Positions 62,348 through 64,000 of a stretch of 64,000 bases of DNA are shown here, in pieces (the first letter of the stretch is position 1; each line of letters starts with the position of its first letter). The notes under the pieces are model-generated. The model did no database searches. It worked only from the letters and a program-made list of their open reading frames with translations, and was not told the DNA's origin. Source of the stretch: Syncephalis fuscata (lineage: Eukaryota > Zoopagomycota > Zoopagomycetes > Zoopagales > Piptocephalidaceae); contig JAHLTZ010000029.1 of NCBI GenBank assembly GCA_025786725.1, forward strand, positions 281,597 to 345,596, read 5' to 3'. Position numbers and translations under genes: made by a program.

Positions 62348-62553
62348 GACAATTGATAATTTTGGAAATAGTCGCATGGTCCAATAAACTAGCTTCGATG
62401 ATTGATAAACACCCTGACATAAGTGCTATTATAGCACGCAGATGTCTGCAAGTGTTTAATTGCATGAACTGGCACAAGGCTTTTTTAAATATACTTAGCC
62501 AGTTAATATTGAATAATAATCAGACACACACTACAATATTCTGCGTCTTCTGA
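62348..62553 (+). other. Conserved downstream reading frame, copy 2
   Basis: Partner of 40796-41000. In this copy one extra C (near 62382) makes the first part differ; the rest reads LASMIDKHPDISAIIARR, then LQVFNCMNWHKAFLNIL to TGA at 62553. Confidence 0.4.
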
Positions 62554-63769
62554 TATAATTAGAAACATTTGAGCATACAAATAAATTATTCAGTTATTCT
62601 AAATAATGATACATTGTTTGATGCTATTAATACGCAATAATGAATAGCATACTGCTGTATTAATTCGTCATATAGATTCAGAATAGTAAACAAATGCCAC
62701 AATATTTGATTGATATTTACAGCTGATTTTATATTTAATCAAACATATCACATGGTTGACTATCTACTTTAATCCCCCAGGGTAATAAATTATTTTACGC
62801 AATCAATTGTAATGATTTAAATAATTGACGAGTTAATTAAATGTAATTGAACATTGTGTCAGTAATAATATTAAACATTTTAATAAAGAATGTAACATGC
62901 TATTTGATTTCATTAAAACATTTGGGACCAATTATTGTTGTTGTTGACCATTTGTAGAAAGGTTGATCGAATATTAATAAAGCCATATAATTGCAATTCC
63001 ATATCGTTCCGCAGTGGTTGTTGTTGTTACTACGTACAGTGTGGTTTCTTGCATCTAAATGGTCTCTTCTATTTCTAACCTTCTACCGTTGCATTTTGGG
63101 TATATTTGCAATGTAAGATACTTGTTTATGGTGACAAAGAAATTAGTTCCACCATATGCAATAATGATAGGTTGAGTGTCTTTACCAGGAAGATCTTGTA
63201 GTGACAGTTGTAACCAGAAGATACGGCATGCTGTTGAGGTTACTTGAACAGGTGTTGATGTAAATAAGAAAAGTAAAGACTAGGGATTGAATAGTGTTTT
63301 TTATTGATGTTCAGATACGCATGTTATTTATATTGTTATATTCTGCATTATCGTATAATATATTACTGAATAGAGCAATAAGGTAGCGATAAGAAAAAGG
63401 TAGTGAACTGAGTAAATAAAAATGTGGGAGTCAAAGTACATTAGAAATATTAAAGCCATTTAATACTAAGTCACTGTTATAAAACATACTGCCAATAAAT
63501 TACTGAGTGTAATAGAAAATACAATAAAAGTCTATGTTTCTTAAATACAAGTGTAGCCATAAAAGGTGTTATTATTAAATAATAAAACATAATTATATTT
63601 TAGAAGATAAACCAATAGACCAATAGTTTAAATGAATGAATAAATAATATTTAGTATTAAAATCTGATTAACGGTTTTATTATTATTGAGATGAAATTAT
63701 AGGTCTATTACTATAAACTTGCACAGTTGAATAGAAACTAAATGCAAGCTTGTCAGTAAAATAATAATT
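62554..63769. other. Mostly unassigned right-hand region
   Basis: After the duplication ends at 62745 no gene is recognised except the tentative exon at 63055-63279. AT-rich, with GTT/GTA triplet runs near 62936 and 63017. Confidence 0.4.
63055..63279 (-). CDS. Tentative terminal exon, unknown protein
   Basis: From an acceptor (ATTCAATCCCTAG) a frame of 75 codons runs to TAG, with FWLQLSLQDLPGKDTQPIII and AYGGTNFFVTINKYLTLQIY in the middle. The composition is protein-like and unlike its AT-rich surroundings, but no family is recognised and no partner exon was found. Confidence 0.25.
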   Translation of the reverse strand, partial: SLLFLFTSTPVQVTSTACRIFWLQLSLQDLPGKDTQPIIIAYGGTNFFVTINKYLTLQIYPKCNGRRLEIEETI

Positions 63770-63875
63770 CTATTGCTTGGAGAGTGAGTAAACCGGAGCA
63801 TTGGCCAAAACTTGGTATACAAATGGACTGAGCGGCGTAGTTGTCAAATGGGCTTGCTTTTCACCGAATATATAC
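63770..63875 (-). CDS. Terminal exon of a gene running off the right edge
   Basis: From acceptor TACACTTTAG the frame IFGEKQAHLTTTPLSPFVYQ then VLANAPVYSLSKQ ends in TAG. Upstream on this strand PPGFATLSANLNVN could be the previous exon. Product unknown. Confidence 0.35.
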
Positions 63876-64000
63876 CTAAAGTGTATTGGAATAGTAGTTT
63901 GATTGCACTACCAATGCTAATGTCTTGAAATCATAGATTATGATTGACATTTAGGTTTGCACTTAAGGTTGCAAATCCAGGGGGCAAAGATGCAAGAGAG

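Larger units (their letters stand above)
59222..62745 (+). repeat. Dispersed segmental duplication, copy 2
   Basis: Direct-orientation partner of 38232-41190. It carries an extra block, the RPA-interacting-like gene (59594-60323), that copy 1 lacks. Sharp right breakpoint at about 62745. Confidence 0.7.

Overview
The window is nuclear DNA of a fungus with AT-rich, compact but intron-dense genes, read with the standard genetic code. Most introns are 40-70 bases, start GTAAGT or GTA, and end in TAG or AAG after a CTAAT-like element. The gene set is fungal: a Pik1 PI4-kinase, septin, Nab3-type RRM protein, Ldb17/Dip1, Gef1-type chloride channel, ATP10, DUF7707 wall protein and questin-oxidase-like proteins. 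This density of short introns, with such a mix, suggests an early-diverging lineage (Zoopagomycota- or Mucoromycota-like). That placement is inference.

Layout. 1-6095: a UFD1-type ubiquitin-pathway protein (minus, cut by the left edge) head to head with the mitochondrial disaggregase HSP78 (plus). 6614-9175: a DUF7707 GPI-type surface protein and a small secreted coiled-coil protein. 9176-12156: mitochondrial ketoacyl synthase (minus) head to head with an ICT1-type release factor (plus). 12283-17661: PIK1 (minus) head to head with ARF1 (plus), two partners in Golgi PI4P signalling. 18041-22308: a small membrane protein, an Ldb17/Dip1-like actin regulator, PCC1 (KEOPS) and p23/Sba1. 22309-28006: a long, repeat-rich leader and a CREB/ATF-type bZIP gene. 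28926-38047: NHP2, GUF1, two tandem questin-oxidase-like paralogues, a glutaredoxin-like protein and a TMEM41-type VTT protein. 38.2-41.2 kb and 59.2-62.7 kb are two copies of one dispersed duplication carrying a polytopic GPCR-like gene. Between them lie ATP10, a Nab3-type gene, a CLC channel, a Pbi2-like inhibitor, GAR1, a lumenal kinase-like protein, a septin, an alpha/beta hydrolase, a TatD-like hydrolase and an RPA-interacting-like protein.

The genes are mostly housekeeping: mitochondrial translation, lipid and protein care (HSP78, CEM1, ICT1-like, GUF1, ATP10), Golgi trafficking (PIK1, ARF1, VTT protein) and H/ACA snoRNPs (NHP2, GAR1). A strong organising theme is head-to-head gene pairs with short shared promoters.

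The most notable anomalies are the duplicated membrane-protein module, a secretory-pathway kinase-like gene, two GC-AG introns, and about a dozen single-base frame breaks in otherwise conserved genes. Nearly all of the breaks are one missing base, which points to uncorrected assembly deletions rather than biology. No prokaryotic-style defence system, CRISPR array, tRNA, rRNA or transposon coding region was seen.
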